This document shows, piece by piece, positions 43,568-52,216 of a stretch of DNA of 64,000 nt (position 1 is its first letter; every line of letters starts with the position of its first letter). The stretch covers positions 1 to 64,000 of the forward strand of contig NZ_CP107772.1 in NCBI RefSeq assembly GCF_036345155.1, given 5' to 3'. The notes beneath the pieces were generated by a model that was given only the letters and a program-made list of their open reading frames with translations, ran no database searches and had not been told where the DNA came from. The DNA comes from Streptomyces sp. NBC_00582. Lineage in GTDB: Bacteria > Actinomycetota > Actinomycetes > Streptomycetales > Streptomycetaceae. The position numbers were made by a program, and so were the translations under genes.

Positions 43568-44623
43568 TCAGCGGCCTGCCGGTTCGGGGTATCGCTCGCG
43601 GCGCCGGTCCGGGTCGTCGACGCCGATCTCGTACCAGGGCTCGCCCCGCTGGAGCCGGGGCAGAGTGTTCACCCACACCGCGACGGCGATGCCCTTCACA
43701 TCGTCGGCGAGCGCCTGGAGGCGGTTGTCGAGCAGGTGCTCCTCCTTGCCCGCCAGCACGACGTGCAGCCGCGGGAAGGTCTGGGAGCGGGTGTAGCGGT
43801 GGCGCTGCCAGAAGGGGAAGGTGCGGCCGTTGGTGCCGCGGGCCCCTTCCCAGACACGGTGCCCGGCGTAGCGCTCGTAGTCCCAGACCTCCTTGGCGAG
43901 GCGGGCCTGGGACATGGTGCCGTTGTCGAGCTCGAAGAGGCGCACCTCGCTGGTCTTCGTCGGCAGGGCCAGGACGGCGTCGGTGTTGAAGGTCAGGCCG
44001 GTCTCCTTGATGGCGTGGTTGACCTCCACCTGCCAGTCGGTCAGATGCTTGCGGCCACCGAAGGCGAGGATCATGTCCGTCACCGCGACGCCGTGCGGAC
44101 CGAACCCGGCGAGAACGGCCTTCGCTCCGGTGCCAGCCCTCGGTCGGGGAGGCAGCTCGTTGCCGTCGGCCAGAGCCTTCTGTCCCGCCGGAGTCAGGTT
44201 CCAGATCTGGTGCTTGCCGTCCTTGCCGTTCGTCTCCGCCAGCCCGAGCTCCGCCAGCTTGTTCATCGCCCTGCGCACGTACGACCGGCCGTCCGACTCC
44301 TCCTTCGTGATCACCTCAGCCATCTGCCGCACCGTGGCTATCCGCACGCACCCCAGCATCCGCAGCGCATCGGCACGCACCTTCATGGCCGGAGTGGACT
44401 TCTTCCCCTTCGCCGGTGTCTCAGGGGAAGGGAGAGAGGTGTCAGCGTGCCGGGAGGCCCCTTGTCGGGCGGTGTGAGCTGCGGTGATGGGCACGACGTT
44501 GGAATCGTTCGCGGCACCGTTCACGGCACTGGATTCCGGGCCGCCCGACGGGTGTTCAGCACCCCTTGACCAGGTCGGACCCGGCTCCGGGTCGGGCTGC
44601 CGGGCGCTGCTGGTGTCCGTCAT
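43568..44623 (-). CDS. Replication-relaxation family protein
   Basis: A 351-residue protein from the ATG at 44623. A disordered, Pro/Ser-rich N-terminus (about 1-75) leads to a winged-helix segment (VRADALRMLGCVRIATVRQMA, in part) and a C-terminal domain ending in VAVWVNTLPRLQRGEPWYEIG. This arrangement matches the Replic_Relax family found on Streptomyces plasmids and integrative elements and linked to replication or plasmid DNA processing. The 12-base motif CCCCTTGACCAG lies inside its 5' coding region (44563) and recurs in the structured region near 46.6 kb. Confidence 0.75.
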   Translation of the reverse strand: MTDTSSARQPDPEPGPTWSRGAEHPSGGPESSAVNGAANDSNVVPITAAHTARQGASRHADTSLPSPETPAKGKKSTPAMKVRADALRMLGCVRIATVRQMAEVITKEESDGRSYVRRAMNKLAELGLAETNGKDGKHQIWNLTPAGQKALADGNELPPRPRAGTGAKAVLAGFGPHGVAVTDMILAFGGRKHLTDWQVEVNHAIKETGLTFNTDAVLALPTKTSEVRLFELDNGTMSQARLAKEVWDYERYAGHRVWEGARGTNGRTFPFWQRHRYTRSQTFPRLHVVLAGKEEHLLDNRLQALADDVKGIAVAVWVNTLPRLQRGEPWYEIGVDDPDRRRERYPEPAGR

Positions 44624-44744
44624 GACAAGGCTCCTCACGCAGGTGGCGCGGGGGTCCGGATGGAAGTCCCCCGTCATCTGGTAGAGGTGTGGCGAAAGTC
44701 GACGGTGTGACACTCGCCCGAGCGCCGTTACCGAGCCGTGATCG

Positions 44745-45212
44745 TCAGGCAGGTGCGGCGCAGAGCTCGGAGACGATCGTGAACGAGGTCGTCACCATCG
44801 GCACCGCCATGGCCGGCGGCATCACCGCGTGCGTGGTCTGGCCGTGCGCCATGCCGTTGCGGATCTGCCGGCCATAGTCGAGGTACTCCGCCTGCCGGGC
44901 CGTCAGGACCCCGTCGGCGGCGCCCTGCTTGATGAGCTGGTGCAGCGGCTTCTTGCCCGCGTCCGGGATCCGGTCGCGCAGCACGATCTCCACCGCGATC
45001 AGGGAGTGCATGACCGCCACGGTGGAGAACTCGTAGCAGTAGTACGACTGGCGCAGCAGCTCGCGGACCGTACGCAGGACAGTCGCCGCGGCCTCGGGCA
45101 CGCCGTCGGGCACGACCAGGTCCTCAACGAGGTCGTGCATGTCGGCGTAGCTGTCGAAGAAGAGGTGGGCGCGTTCGTCCGGGACTGGAGACGCAGGCCG
45201 CTGCATGGTCAT
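44745..45212 (-). CDS. Hypothetical protein with HEPN-like motif
   Basis: A 155-residue all-helical protein. YGRQIRNGMAHGQ near the end carries the R-N-x-x-x-H pattern of HEPN nucleases, and a helical body precedes it, as in HEPN proteins. HEPN domains often act as RNases in toxin or antiphage systems. No nucleotidyltransferase partner is adjacent, so the assignment is tentative. It lies upstream of the Replic_Relax gene on the same strand, 121 bases apart. Confidence 0.5.
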   Translation of the reverse strand: MTMQRPASPVPDERAHLFFDSYADMHDLVEDLVVPDGVPEAAATVLRTVRELLRQSYYCYEFSTVAVMHSLIAVEIVLRDRIPDAGKKPLHQLIKQGAADGVLTARQAEYLDYGRQIRNGMAHGQTTHAVMPPAMAVPMVTTSFTIVSELCAAPA

Positions 45213-45476
45213 CCCCGCAGTCTCCCAGCGGCGCACCCCGGACGGCAGCGGCTTTTCCAGGGGCGTCGCGCAGCGTGCCGGGACGGAGATTTCTCCCCTG
45301 CCTAAATGGGCGGAATGTCGCAGGTAGCGGAACTGGACAAGGGGCAACGCGAGCGCCGGCCAGGCGAGTCCGCTCACCGTCGGCGCACCGAACTCTATCC
45401 ACAGGCAATCACTCCGAAGATCGCTTCTGAGGCCGCCACGATCAGCGCGGCGGCCCGTCGACAGTGAGGAAGCGTT

Positions 45477-45902
45477 ATGGAGACGACTGCGTCGAAGGTT
45501 TCCCAGCTCGCCCCGGAGCAGATCGCGCGAGCCGCCGACTACGTGGAGCTGGTCTGGCGGGGCCAGGGCAGCGAGCAGAACAAGGCCGCGCTCGCCGCAT
45601 TCCACTCCGACGGGTCCGAGCTCGCGCGGCTGATCGGCGAGTTCGGCGAGCTGCTGCTGGCCGACTACATCACCGCAGTGCCCGACGAACACGCCGACTG
45701 CGAGTCCGCGTACGCCCTGCGGCAGATGGTGACGGTGGCGAGCCGGTACCTCAAGCGGTGGTGCCTGGCGGGCGGTGGGGCGCAGACCGCATGGATTGCG
45801 GCGGGGTTCCTGATCGAGTGCATGCAGGAGGTCGACCAGGTCTCCCAGTTCCTCGCTGACGTCCGCGGCAACGTCTCCACCGAGTGGCCGGCCACCGCGT
45901 GA
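45477..45902 (+). CDS. Hypothetical helical protein
   Basis: A 141-residue acidic, apparently soluble protein (METTASKVSQLAPEQIARAA...) with several amphipathic helices and Cys at about 75, 96 and 115. Preceded by GAGGAAG 6 bases upstream. Followed 95 bases on by another helical gene in the same direction. No domain recognised. Confidence 0.6.
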   Translation: METTASKVSQLAPEQIARAADYVELVWRGQGSEQNKAALAAFHSDGSELARLIGEFGELLLADYITAVPDEHADCESAYALRQMVTVASRYLKRWCLAGGGAQTAWIAAGFLIECMQEVDQVSQFLADVRGNVSTEWPATA

Positions 45903-45997
45903 GCCACCGGGCGGGCACGCCTCGCGAGCCACAACCGGCAAGCCGTCATCAGCCGCATCCAGCCCTCCCGGGCCAGCCAACAACTTACGGAGCCGTC

Positions 45998-46450
45998 ATG
46001 CCCAAGAAGAACACCACCACCGAGCCGTTGACCCCGATGCACCCGGACGATGTCGCCGGCGCGTTCGCCTACATCCGGGCGTTGCAGGCCCGCGACATCG
46101 ACACCGCCGGCGCGGTCGCCAACAACATAGGCCCGGAGCTGCGCCAGCTGCTCCTGGACGTCGCCGCGCGCGTCTTCATCCCCGTCACCGCCGTGGACGA
46201 CTGCGACGGGGAGCCGTGCGCGCACTCCTTCCTGGCCGCGGCGCTCGGGCGACTGCTGCTGGAGGTCCTGCGCGACGGCGACGGCGCCTGCCTGGCCTTC
46301 CCGCCGGGCATCGCCCAGACCATCGTCCGCTTCGCAGAGAACATCCTCACCGAGGACCAGGGCGACGTCGCCGACGTCCTGCGCCAACTGGAGGCCGCGG
46401 GGATAAGGCAGGCAATGGAGGCATCCCCGGCGCACCGCACCACCGTGTAG
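45998..46450 (+). CDS. Hypothetical helical protein
   Basis: A 150-residue protein from MPKKNTTTEPL. Helical, with HPDDVAGAFAYIRALQARDI and a C-terminal LRQLEAAGIRQAM. Size, helical character and position suggest it works with the preceding gene, perhaps in plasmid maintenance. Ends just where the palindrome-rich region begins. No family recognised. Confidence 0.55.
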   Translation: MPKKNTTTEPLTPMHPDDVAGAFAYIRALQARDIDTAGAVANNIGPELRQLLLDVAARVFIPVTAVDDCDGEPCAHSFLAAALGRLLLEVLRDGDGACLAFPPGIAQTIVRFAENILTEDQGDVADVLRQLEAAGIRQAMEASPAHRTTV

Positions 46451-46974
46451 CCGCGCCTCCGGGACGGCGGTGGTGCGGTGCGGCGCACATCGCACCACCG
46501 CACCACCGTGGTGCGGTCCACCGCATCGCCGCACCGCACCGCGCCACCGGCATCGCCGCCCGGCACCGGGCGCGCGCCACGACCGGGCGGGCTCCTCTAT
46601 CACACACCCCCTTGACCACGGCCTGATCGTCAGCCGAAACGGGCTGTGTCAAGGGGAATCGTCCTCGGTAGCAGACCTGGTCAAGGGGGTGGAGCGGAGC
46701 TGGTCAAGGGGTCACGCGCGTCCGGCCGCACCTGGTCAAGAGGGCGGTCGGCGGTGGGCGCACCGGTGCGGTGCGGGACATCGAGTGCGGCGCACCGGGC
46801 GCGCGCGAGGGTGCCCGGCATCGTCGGGTGGTGCGGTGGCCTCCATCGCGATGCGCACCACGGTGGCGTCCATCGTCATCCAGCGCACCGGAGTGGAGTC
46901 CACCCGATGTCGTGCATCGCCACTGGATGCACGACACCGAGTGGACTCCACTCGGTGGACGATGCCCGGCATCG
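46451..46974. repeat. Palindrome- and repeat-rich region, candidate origin
   Basis: A 524-base gap between convergent genes. It holds CCGCACCAC/GTGGTGCGG (46498-46516), an 11-bp hairpin (46908-46918 with 46926-46936) and a 19-base palindrome (46937-46955). The motif CTGGTCAAGGGG or close variants occurs at 46607 (complement), 46647 (GTGTCAAGGGGA), 46678, 46700 and 46731. Because neither neighbour starts here, an operator is unlikely; replication, partition or transfer sites are more likely. Confidence 0.6.
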
Positions 46975-47322
46975 TCACCACAGCCAGGCGGTGGAGTGCC
47001 GCACTCGGGCCAGGGCGCGGGCATCGCGGCGCGCGGCCGCGTTGCCGATCCGGTTCTGCCGGGAGCGGGGCCGGCGCGACTGCGAGGCGGCGAGACGGCG
47101 CTTCCCGGCGTCCTGGAGTCGCCGCCGCTGCTTGCGCAGCTCCTGCTTCTTCGCGGCCTTGGACTTCGGCTTCCGGGGGCGCTTCCAGACCGGCTGCCAT
47201 CCCAGGGGCTCATCGGGCTCGGGCTCCTGGTCCTCGTTGAGCGCGGCGGCCATCTTCGCGCGGGCCGCGTGGGCGCGTGCGAGTGCGTCGTCGGGGTTGG
47301 GGCGTTCTTCCGGGGTGCTCAT
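46975..47322 (-). CDS. Small basic protein
   Basis: A 115-residue protein with an acidic N-terminus (TPEERPNPDDALARAHAA) and a strongly basic second half (KAAKKQELRKQRRRLQ; RRPRSRQNRIGNAAARR), as in a nucleic-acid-binding tail. Its start overlaps the stop of the upstream gene (ATGA), so the two are coupled. No known domain. Confidence 0.6.
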   Translation of the reverse strand: MSTPEERPNPDDALARAHAARAKMAAALNEDQEPEPDEPLGWQPVWKRPRKPKSKAAKKQELRKQRRRLQDAGKRRLAASQSRRPRSRQNRIGNAAARRDARALARVRHSTAWLW

Positions 47323-47927
47323 GCGACTCCTCCTGTGGTCCGGCCCGGTGTGTGCTGGGTGCCGGACTGCTGGGTGTGCGGCTGCGGGGCCGTCGCCGGG
47401 GCGGGCTGGGGCCGTGGGCCGTGGGTGACAGCGCGCTCGCGCTTGCCGTCCTGGAGCTTGGCGGCCAGCCGGGCGGCGGCTTCGAAGGTCCGGCGGGTCT
47501 GCTCCACCGTGTCGACGCCGGTCTCCGGCTCCAGGAGGTGGTCGTCCTCCGGGCCGGAGCGGAACGGCCGCGGGTGCAACCTCGAGGCGGCGGGTACGGC
47601 GACGGTCTGCGGCCGGGTGCGGGAGCCCAGGCGCTCCGCACGCCGCGCTGCGTTGACCCGGGCGGCCAGGGCGCCGGCGGCGAGGCGGGCCCGCTCGTAC
47701 GGGCGCGCGGTGCGGTTGCGGGTCAGCGGGCGCAGCACGGCCTGGTCCTCGGTGTCGCGCGGGTACAGGGCGCGCAGGTCGGCGGTCATCTTCAGGCCGC
47801 GCCCGACGGGGCGGGTGTAGTCGTCGACGACCGCCTGCACGATCTGGTCGTCCAGGCCCGCCTGGTGAGGCCGGCCGCGCAGGACGTAGGAGAGGTGCCG
47901 GCGGGCTTCGGCGAGCACCTGGGGCAT
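47319..47927 (-). CDS. Hypothetical protein, coupled upstream gene
   Basis: A 202-residue protein from the ATG at 47927 (MPQVLAEARRHLSYVLRGRP). The N-terminal half is helical and Arg-rich; the tail (about 170-202) is Pro/Gln/Thr-rich and probably disordered. Coupled to the small basic protein. A plasmid function is likely by location only. Confidence 0.55.
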   Translation of the reverse strand: MPQVLAEARRHLSYVLRGRPHQAGLDDQIVQAVVDDYTRPVGRGLKMTADLRALYPRDTEDQAVLRPLTRNRTARPYERARLAAGALAARVNAARRAERLGSRTRPQTVAVPAASRLHPRPFRSGPEDDHLLEPETGVDTVEQTRRTFEAAARLAAKLQDGKRERAVTHGPRPQPAPATAPQPHTQQSGTQHTPGRTTGGVA

Positions 47928-47943
47928 CGACAACCGCACCTGC

Positions 47944-48300
47944 GCCACCCGCGTCACCAGCCACGGTGAGAACACGCGCCTGGAAATCCGCCTCGCCGGA
48001 GCCGACGCCAACCCCTACCTCGTGCTCGCCGCGGTATGCGCCTCCATCGTCCACGGCTTCACCGACGACCCCCAACTGCCCGCACCGTGCACCGGCAACT
48101 CCTACACCGCCACCCAGGCGCCCCCCGTAGCCGCCGACCTCGCCGAAGCCACAGCCCACTTCTCCGGCAGCAGCATCCCCGTAAAGGCGTTCGGCGAGCT
48201 CGTCGTAGCCCACTACACACACGCCATGCGCGACCAGATCCTGCGCCACCGGCGCCTGATCACCGACGCCGACCTCGCTCAAGGCATCGGCCGCACCTGA
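47944..48300 (+). pseudogene. Glutamine-synthetase-family C-terminal remnant
   Basis: The frame encodes ENTRLEIRLAGADANPYLVL (substrate-binding Arg and GADANPYL typical of the glutamine synthetase family), then GNSYTATQAPPVAADLAEA and VKAFGELVVAHYTHA, the C-terminal end of such enzymes, with a normal stop at 48300. The N-terminal two thirds is missing: upstream is the start of an opposite-strand gene. This is a truncated remnant. Confidence 0.8.
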
Positions 48301-48483
48301 CCTCCCCGCCCCCTCGCACTCCCGCTGCCGGGCCGCTGCCCCCTCCCCTCCACCGGCCGACCCGGCACCGGGACACCACCCCGCCTCACCGCACAGCAGC
48401 GACCGCGCGATCTCGGGACCGCCCCGGCCCTGGCACAGCACCGGCACGAAACCCCGCCTCGCACCCAAGGGGAAGGACAGAAG

Positions 48484-49389
48484 GTGAACACGACCCAGGC
48501 CAGCGAGGGCAGCAAGCACGCCGCTGTCCTCCCGCCCGGCGGGTCGGCGCAGCAGCCACCGGTCATCGCCGACCCGCAGTGGCGCCGGCCACTCAAGGAA
48601 CTCCCCATCTACCCCAAGACCACCGAACTCCGGGGCACCACCAGGAAGCAGTACCGCGCGGCTGTAGCCGAGGCCTACCACCACGGAGGCAGCATCCGCG
48701 AAATCGCCCGAGCGATCCGCCGAACGGCCGGGACTGTGAAGACTCTCCTCGAAGAGGGCGGAGTCGACCTACGCAGCCACAGGCCAGACAAACAAGGACA
48801 CCCCGGACCGCGCACCACCGCAGCGGAGATCGCGCTCCGCTCCCGCATCAACGACGGCACCTACGCACTCAGCACCGTCCTCCCGTCCCTGCGCGCCCTC
48901 GCCCACCACCTCGACATGCCCACCGACGCGATCACTGCCGCCATCACCCGCGTGGAGACCGCCGGCCTTCTCCTCACGGTCTACGGCCGAGGAACGGTGG
49001 TCATGGACCCCCACAACTGGCCCACAGAGCTGGCTGTCCGCGTACAAACACGGCAGGGAAAGCAGGAGACCTGGCCGATTCCGCACCCCGACCCGGCCGA
49101 CACCACCCGCATCACGTCCGTCATCATGGAACGGATCACCGACGGCACCTACGCCACCGGCCACCCCGTCCCCAGCCACGCCGCACTCGCCCACGAGTTC
49201 ACCGTCAGCTACCTCACCGTCCTCCACGCCATCCAACCGCTGCACGACCGGAAGCTTCTGATCACCTGCCCGGCAGGCACACACGAAGGCCTGTTCATCC
49301 ACCCCCAGCCCCCGGACAGAGCGCTTCAGGCTGTGACCTGCGACGTCAGGTCAAGCTGCGGCGTACCACTGCGAGAAACTCCGCCTTGA
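48484..49389 (+). CDS. Regulator with two GntR-type winged helices
   Basis: A 301-residue protein (GTG start, AGG upstream). It contains an HTH segment (AYHHGGSIREIARAIRRTAG) and two GntR-like winged helices: INDGTYALSTVLPSLRALAHH (about 121, in part) and ITDGTYATGHPVPSHAALAH (about 219). Each GntR unit has the spacing ...L..G....G..LPS...LA. Two GntR domains in one chain are unusual and suggest binding to a double operator. No effector domain is present. Plasmid copy or transfer control (KorSA-like) is a possibility. Confidence 0.7.
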   Translation: MNTTQASEGSKHAAVLPPGGSAQQPPVIADPQWRRPLKELPIYPKTTELRGTTRKQYRAAVAEAYHHGGSIREIARAIRRTAGTVKTLLEEGGVDLRSHRPDKQGHPGPRTTAAEIALRSRINDGTYALSTVLPSLRALAHHLDMPTDAITAAITRVETAGLLLTVYGRGTVVMDPHNWPTELAVRVQTRQGKQETWPIPHPDPADTTRITSVIMERITDGTYATGHPVPSHAALAHEFTVSYLTVLHAIQPLHDRKLLITCPAGTHEGLFIHPQPPDRALQAVTCDVRSSCGVPLRETPP

Positions 49390-49526
49390 ACGGCTCCAGG
49401 CACTCGGCCAAGCTCCCTCGTCATGCTCTTGCCAGACCGCTTGATTATGGAACCCCTAACGAAATGCGGTTCGGTCGAAGACTCGCTGCCGACGGCGGGT
49501 GTGGAGTTGCATGACAGGATCCGGCT

Positions 49527-50049
49527 GTGACCTGTGATGTGTGTGGCCACCTCCTGCTCGGCCTGGTCCTCGGCCTGATGGTCTGCTGCGACCTCGGCAG
49601 GGCCATCCACAAGATCGCCTACGGCTTCACCGTCGCGGGCATCTCCTCAGCCGTCCCCAGCCCGACCCGCCTGACCTTCATGGCCGTGGTGGTGGCCGCC
49701 AGCATGGTCCCGCCGCTGGGCATGGCACTGGCCGCCGTGGTCCGCCGCAAGCTGTTCACCCCTGCAAACACAGCTACGGCAAGGTGGCCTGGCTGCTCGG
49801 CGCGGTCGGCCGCCCCGAAGGAGCCTGCGGGTGATCCCGGCCACCATGGCGGGCGGCGCCATCACCGGCGTGCTGACCGTGACCTTCGGCGCCACCATGG
49901 CCGTCCCCCACGGAGGCTTTCTCGCCGCCGACCACCTCGGCAAGCCCCTGCTCTTCGTCACCGCCGTCGCCGCTGGCAGCCTCGTGACCGCCGGCCTGGC
50001 GCTCTCTGCACTCGCCGCGCTAGGGCTGGAATGGGCCCTGGAAAGCTAG
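49527..50049 (+). pseudogene. Fructose PTS permease (EIIC) remnant
   Basis: Pieces in different frames match the C-terminal part of a fructose-specific EIIC. 49527-49770 encodes DLGRAIHKIAYGFTVAG and ASMVPPLGMALAAVVRRKLF. After a frame change, KVAWLLGAVGRPEGA follows, then 49831-50049 with PATMAGGAITGVLTVTFG and PHGGFLAADH. Frameshifts and an internal loss show it is dead. Confidence 0.8.
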
Positions 50050-50105
50050 GGAACGGGATAAGTTTGTGGTTAAGCAATGCTTGCCTGGAGTGAGGGTGCA
50101 GGGTC

Positions 50106-52214
50106 ATGGCGTCTGAGGAAGAGCTGTTCGCGTCCGTCGACGCTCTGCTGAACGAGGAGCCGCGTCTGCCGCCTCCGGCGGAGCGTGCCCGGCTGCGTGA
50201 GGCCGCCGGCATCACCCAGGCCCGCCTCGCCACCGCGTTGAAGACCACGACCCAGTCGGTGAAGAACTGGGAGAACGGCCGCAGCGAGCCGAAATCACCG
50301 CGCCTGGACGCCTACCAGCGGCTGCTGAACGGGTGGGCGGCGAAGTACCCCGCCCCCGGCGCAGCTCCGGCAGCCTCGGTTGGTGCAACGGCGCCCGCGG
50401 CGTCCACCGAACCGGCCGCGTCCAGGGTGGAGACGGCAGATGTCCCGCAGGCTCCCGCCGTTGCGGCTGCGGCGCCGGCGCGCCCCGCCATCCGGCCCGC
50501 TGTGACATCGCGGCGTCCGGCCACGAAGAAAGCGGCGCAGCCGGCGGCCGACCCGCGCTTCCCGCACGGGCCCCTCGCGGTCCTGGACGGTGACGGCTGC
50601 GCGTACGGCGTGGACGGGATCGTGCTGGACTGCCCGGCGACCACGGTGGTGGAGCTGGTGGAGTGGACGCTGCGCGAGTCAGGCCTCGGAGCGCCGAAGC
50701 TCAACCGGTACGGCAAGGACAGCGACCCGTTGATCGTCCTCACCGCCGCGGCCGCCGTGAAACTCGGCCTCCCCGAGCGCCTGGAAGGCCACGAGCAACG
50801 CCGCTCCCTGCGCCTTGCGGAAGACCATCCGGTGGTCAAGCAGGTGGTGAAAGCGAAATGGCGGCTCACCCAGCGCGGGTTCGGACCCTGGGCAAGGATC
50901 TACCGCAAAGCCCAGGGACGTGAGCGGCAGTGCGTGCAGCTGGCGATCCTGACCTGGGACGCCCTCGATGAACGGTCCTGGCCCGACGTGGCCGAGATGG
51001 AGCCGGCCGACGTCGCCCGCGTCCTGGGTATGTACGCGCAGCGGGTCATCACCCCGCGCGGCTCCGCAGCCGTATCGGGCCTTGAGCTAATGACGGCGCT
51101 GCGGCCACCCACTCGCGCCGTGCAGGACCCCGCCACCGGCAACTGGGTGCCCGGCCACAACCCCGGCTCCCTTGGCACGGAGCCGATGGACCCCGCGCCA
51201 CCGGAAGCCACCCCCGAGCACCCCGTCGTCGTCGACAGCGGCTGGACCGGCGGCTTCCTGAACGAGGAGGCCTACCAGTGGGTGCGCGACGTCAGCCTGC
51301 TCACCGATGAGGAGTGCACGCTGCCGTACGCGGTCGGTCTGGACCTCAACACCGCGTTCCTTGCCGCCGCGGCCCGCCTGGTCGTGGGCCTGTCCGCCCC
51401 CGACCACTTCCACGCTCCGGCCTTCAACCCGAAGATCCCCGGAAGCTGGCTGGTCGACCTGTCCCACGTCGAGGTGGACCCGCGTCTGCCCTCGCCCTTC
51501 ACCCCGGACGGCGCCCGGCCGACCGGCCCGGCCTGGTACCAGACACACACCGTCGCCTACGCGCAGGAGCTCGGCTTCAACGTCCAGCCCGTCGAGGGGT
51601 ACCTGCGCCGTGAGACCGGCGCGTACCTGGACCCGTGGCACGACCGGCTCAAGGCCGCCTACGTCGACACCCTCGCCGACCTCGGCGTCACCAAGGAGCT
51701 CACGGACGCGGAGTTTCTGGCGGCGATGGAGCGGCACAAGGACGTCGACCCGGCCATGGCAGCGGTGCTGGCCGCGATCAAGGCCACGGTCAAGGGCGGC
51801 ATCGGCAAGCTCCGCGAACGCCCCCAGGGCAGGAAGTACAAGGAGGGCGAGCGGTGGCCGGCCCTTCAGCGGCCGACCTGGCGGCCCGACATCCGCGCCG
51901 CCGTCATCTCCAAGGCCCGGGTCAACATGCACCGCAAACTGCGCAACATGGCCACGATGACGGGCCTGTACCCGCTCGCCGTGCTCTCCGACTGCGTCGT
52001 CTACCCCTCACCCGGCGACAGCCCGCTCGACTTCCTCCCCTACGCCGCCTCCGGCAAGCCGCAGCCCGGCGGGTTTCGCCTCGGGCCCACGCCCGGCCTG
52101 GCGAAGCTGGAAGGCGTCCAGACGATGCTCTGGGCGGTCGACCTCATGGAACAGGGCTACAACCCGGCCCGCCACATCAAAGGCGGCGACGCCGTCCTCG
52201 AGGAAGGCGAGTAG
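50106..52214 (+). CDS. tap: Telomere-associated protein Tap
   Basis: A 702-residue protein upstream of the terminal-protein gene. The N-terminus has an XRE-type HTH (TQARLATALKTTTQSVKNWE, about 38-57) that in Tap binds telomeric single-stranded DNA. A Pro/Ala-rich linker leads to a large core (about 150-702) with LPYAVGLDLNTAFLAAAARL and conserved-looking VKGGIGKLRERPQGRKY. In Streptomyces, Tap recruits terminal protein Tpg to the folded 3' overhang during end patching. Order (tap then tpg), length and HTH all fit. ATG at 50106 with GAGGG upstream. Whether this Tap recognises the telomere at 1-285 is not shown. Confidence 0.9.
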   Translation: MASEEELFASVDALLNEEPRLPPPAERARLREAAGITQARLATALKTTTQSVKNWENGRSEPKSPRLDAYQRLLNGWAAKYPAPGAAPAASVGATAPAASTEPAASRVETADVPQAPAVAAAAPARPAIRPAVTSRRPATKKAAQPAADPRFPHGPLAVLDGDGCAYGVDGIVLDCPATTVVELVEWTLRESGLGAPKLNRYGKDSDPLIVLTAAAAVKLGLPERLEGHEQRRSLRLAEDHPVVKQVVKAKWRLTQRGFGPWARIYRKAQGRERQCVQLAILTWDALDERSWPDVAEMEPADVARVLGMYAQRVITPRGSAAVSGLELMTALRPPTRAVQDPATGNWVPGHNPGSLGTEPMDPAPPEATPEHPVVVDSGWTGGFLNEEAYQWVRDVSLLTDEECTLPYAVGLDLNTAFLAAAARLVVGLSAPDHFHAPAFNPKIPGSWLVDLSHVEVDPRLPSPFTPDGARPTGPAWYQTHTVAYAQELGFNVQPVEGYLRRETGAYLDPWHDRLKAAYVDTLADLGVTKELTDAEFLAAMERHKDVDPAMAAVLAAIKATVKGGIGKLRERPQGRKYKEGERWPALQRPTWRPDIRAAVISKARVNMHRKLRNMATMTGLYPLAVLSDCVVYPSPGDSPLDFLPYAASGKPQPGGFRLGPTPGLAKLEGVQTMLWAVDLMEQGYNPARHIKGGDAVLEEGE

Positions 52215-52216
52215 GC

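Noticed and set aside
44563..44574. Reading the CTGGTCAAGGGG copy in the Replic_Relax gene as a plain coding coincidence
   Set aside because: Not fully rejected: one copy in coding DNA could be chance, so it is cited only as support for the 46.6 kb cluster and not annotated on its own.
45398..45406. DnaA box supporting an origin
   Set aside because: Only one imperfect box here and one perfect at 34762; no cluster, so no origin is claimed from them.
46455..46560. Second telomere, suggested by dense palindromes
   Set aside because: The palindromes lack the packed TGC-loop architecture of 1-285 and lie between two intact genes in the replicon interior.
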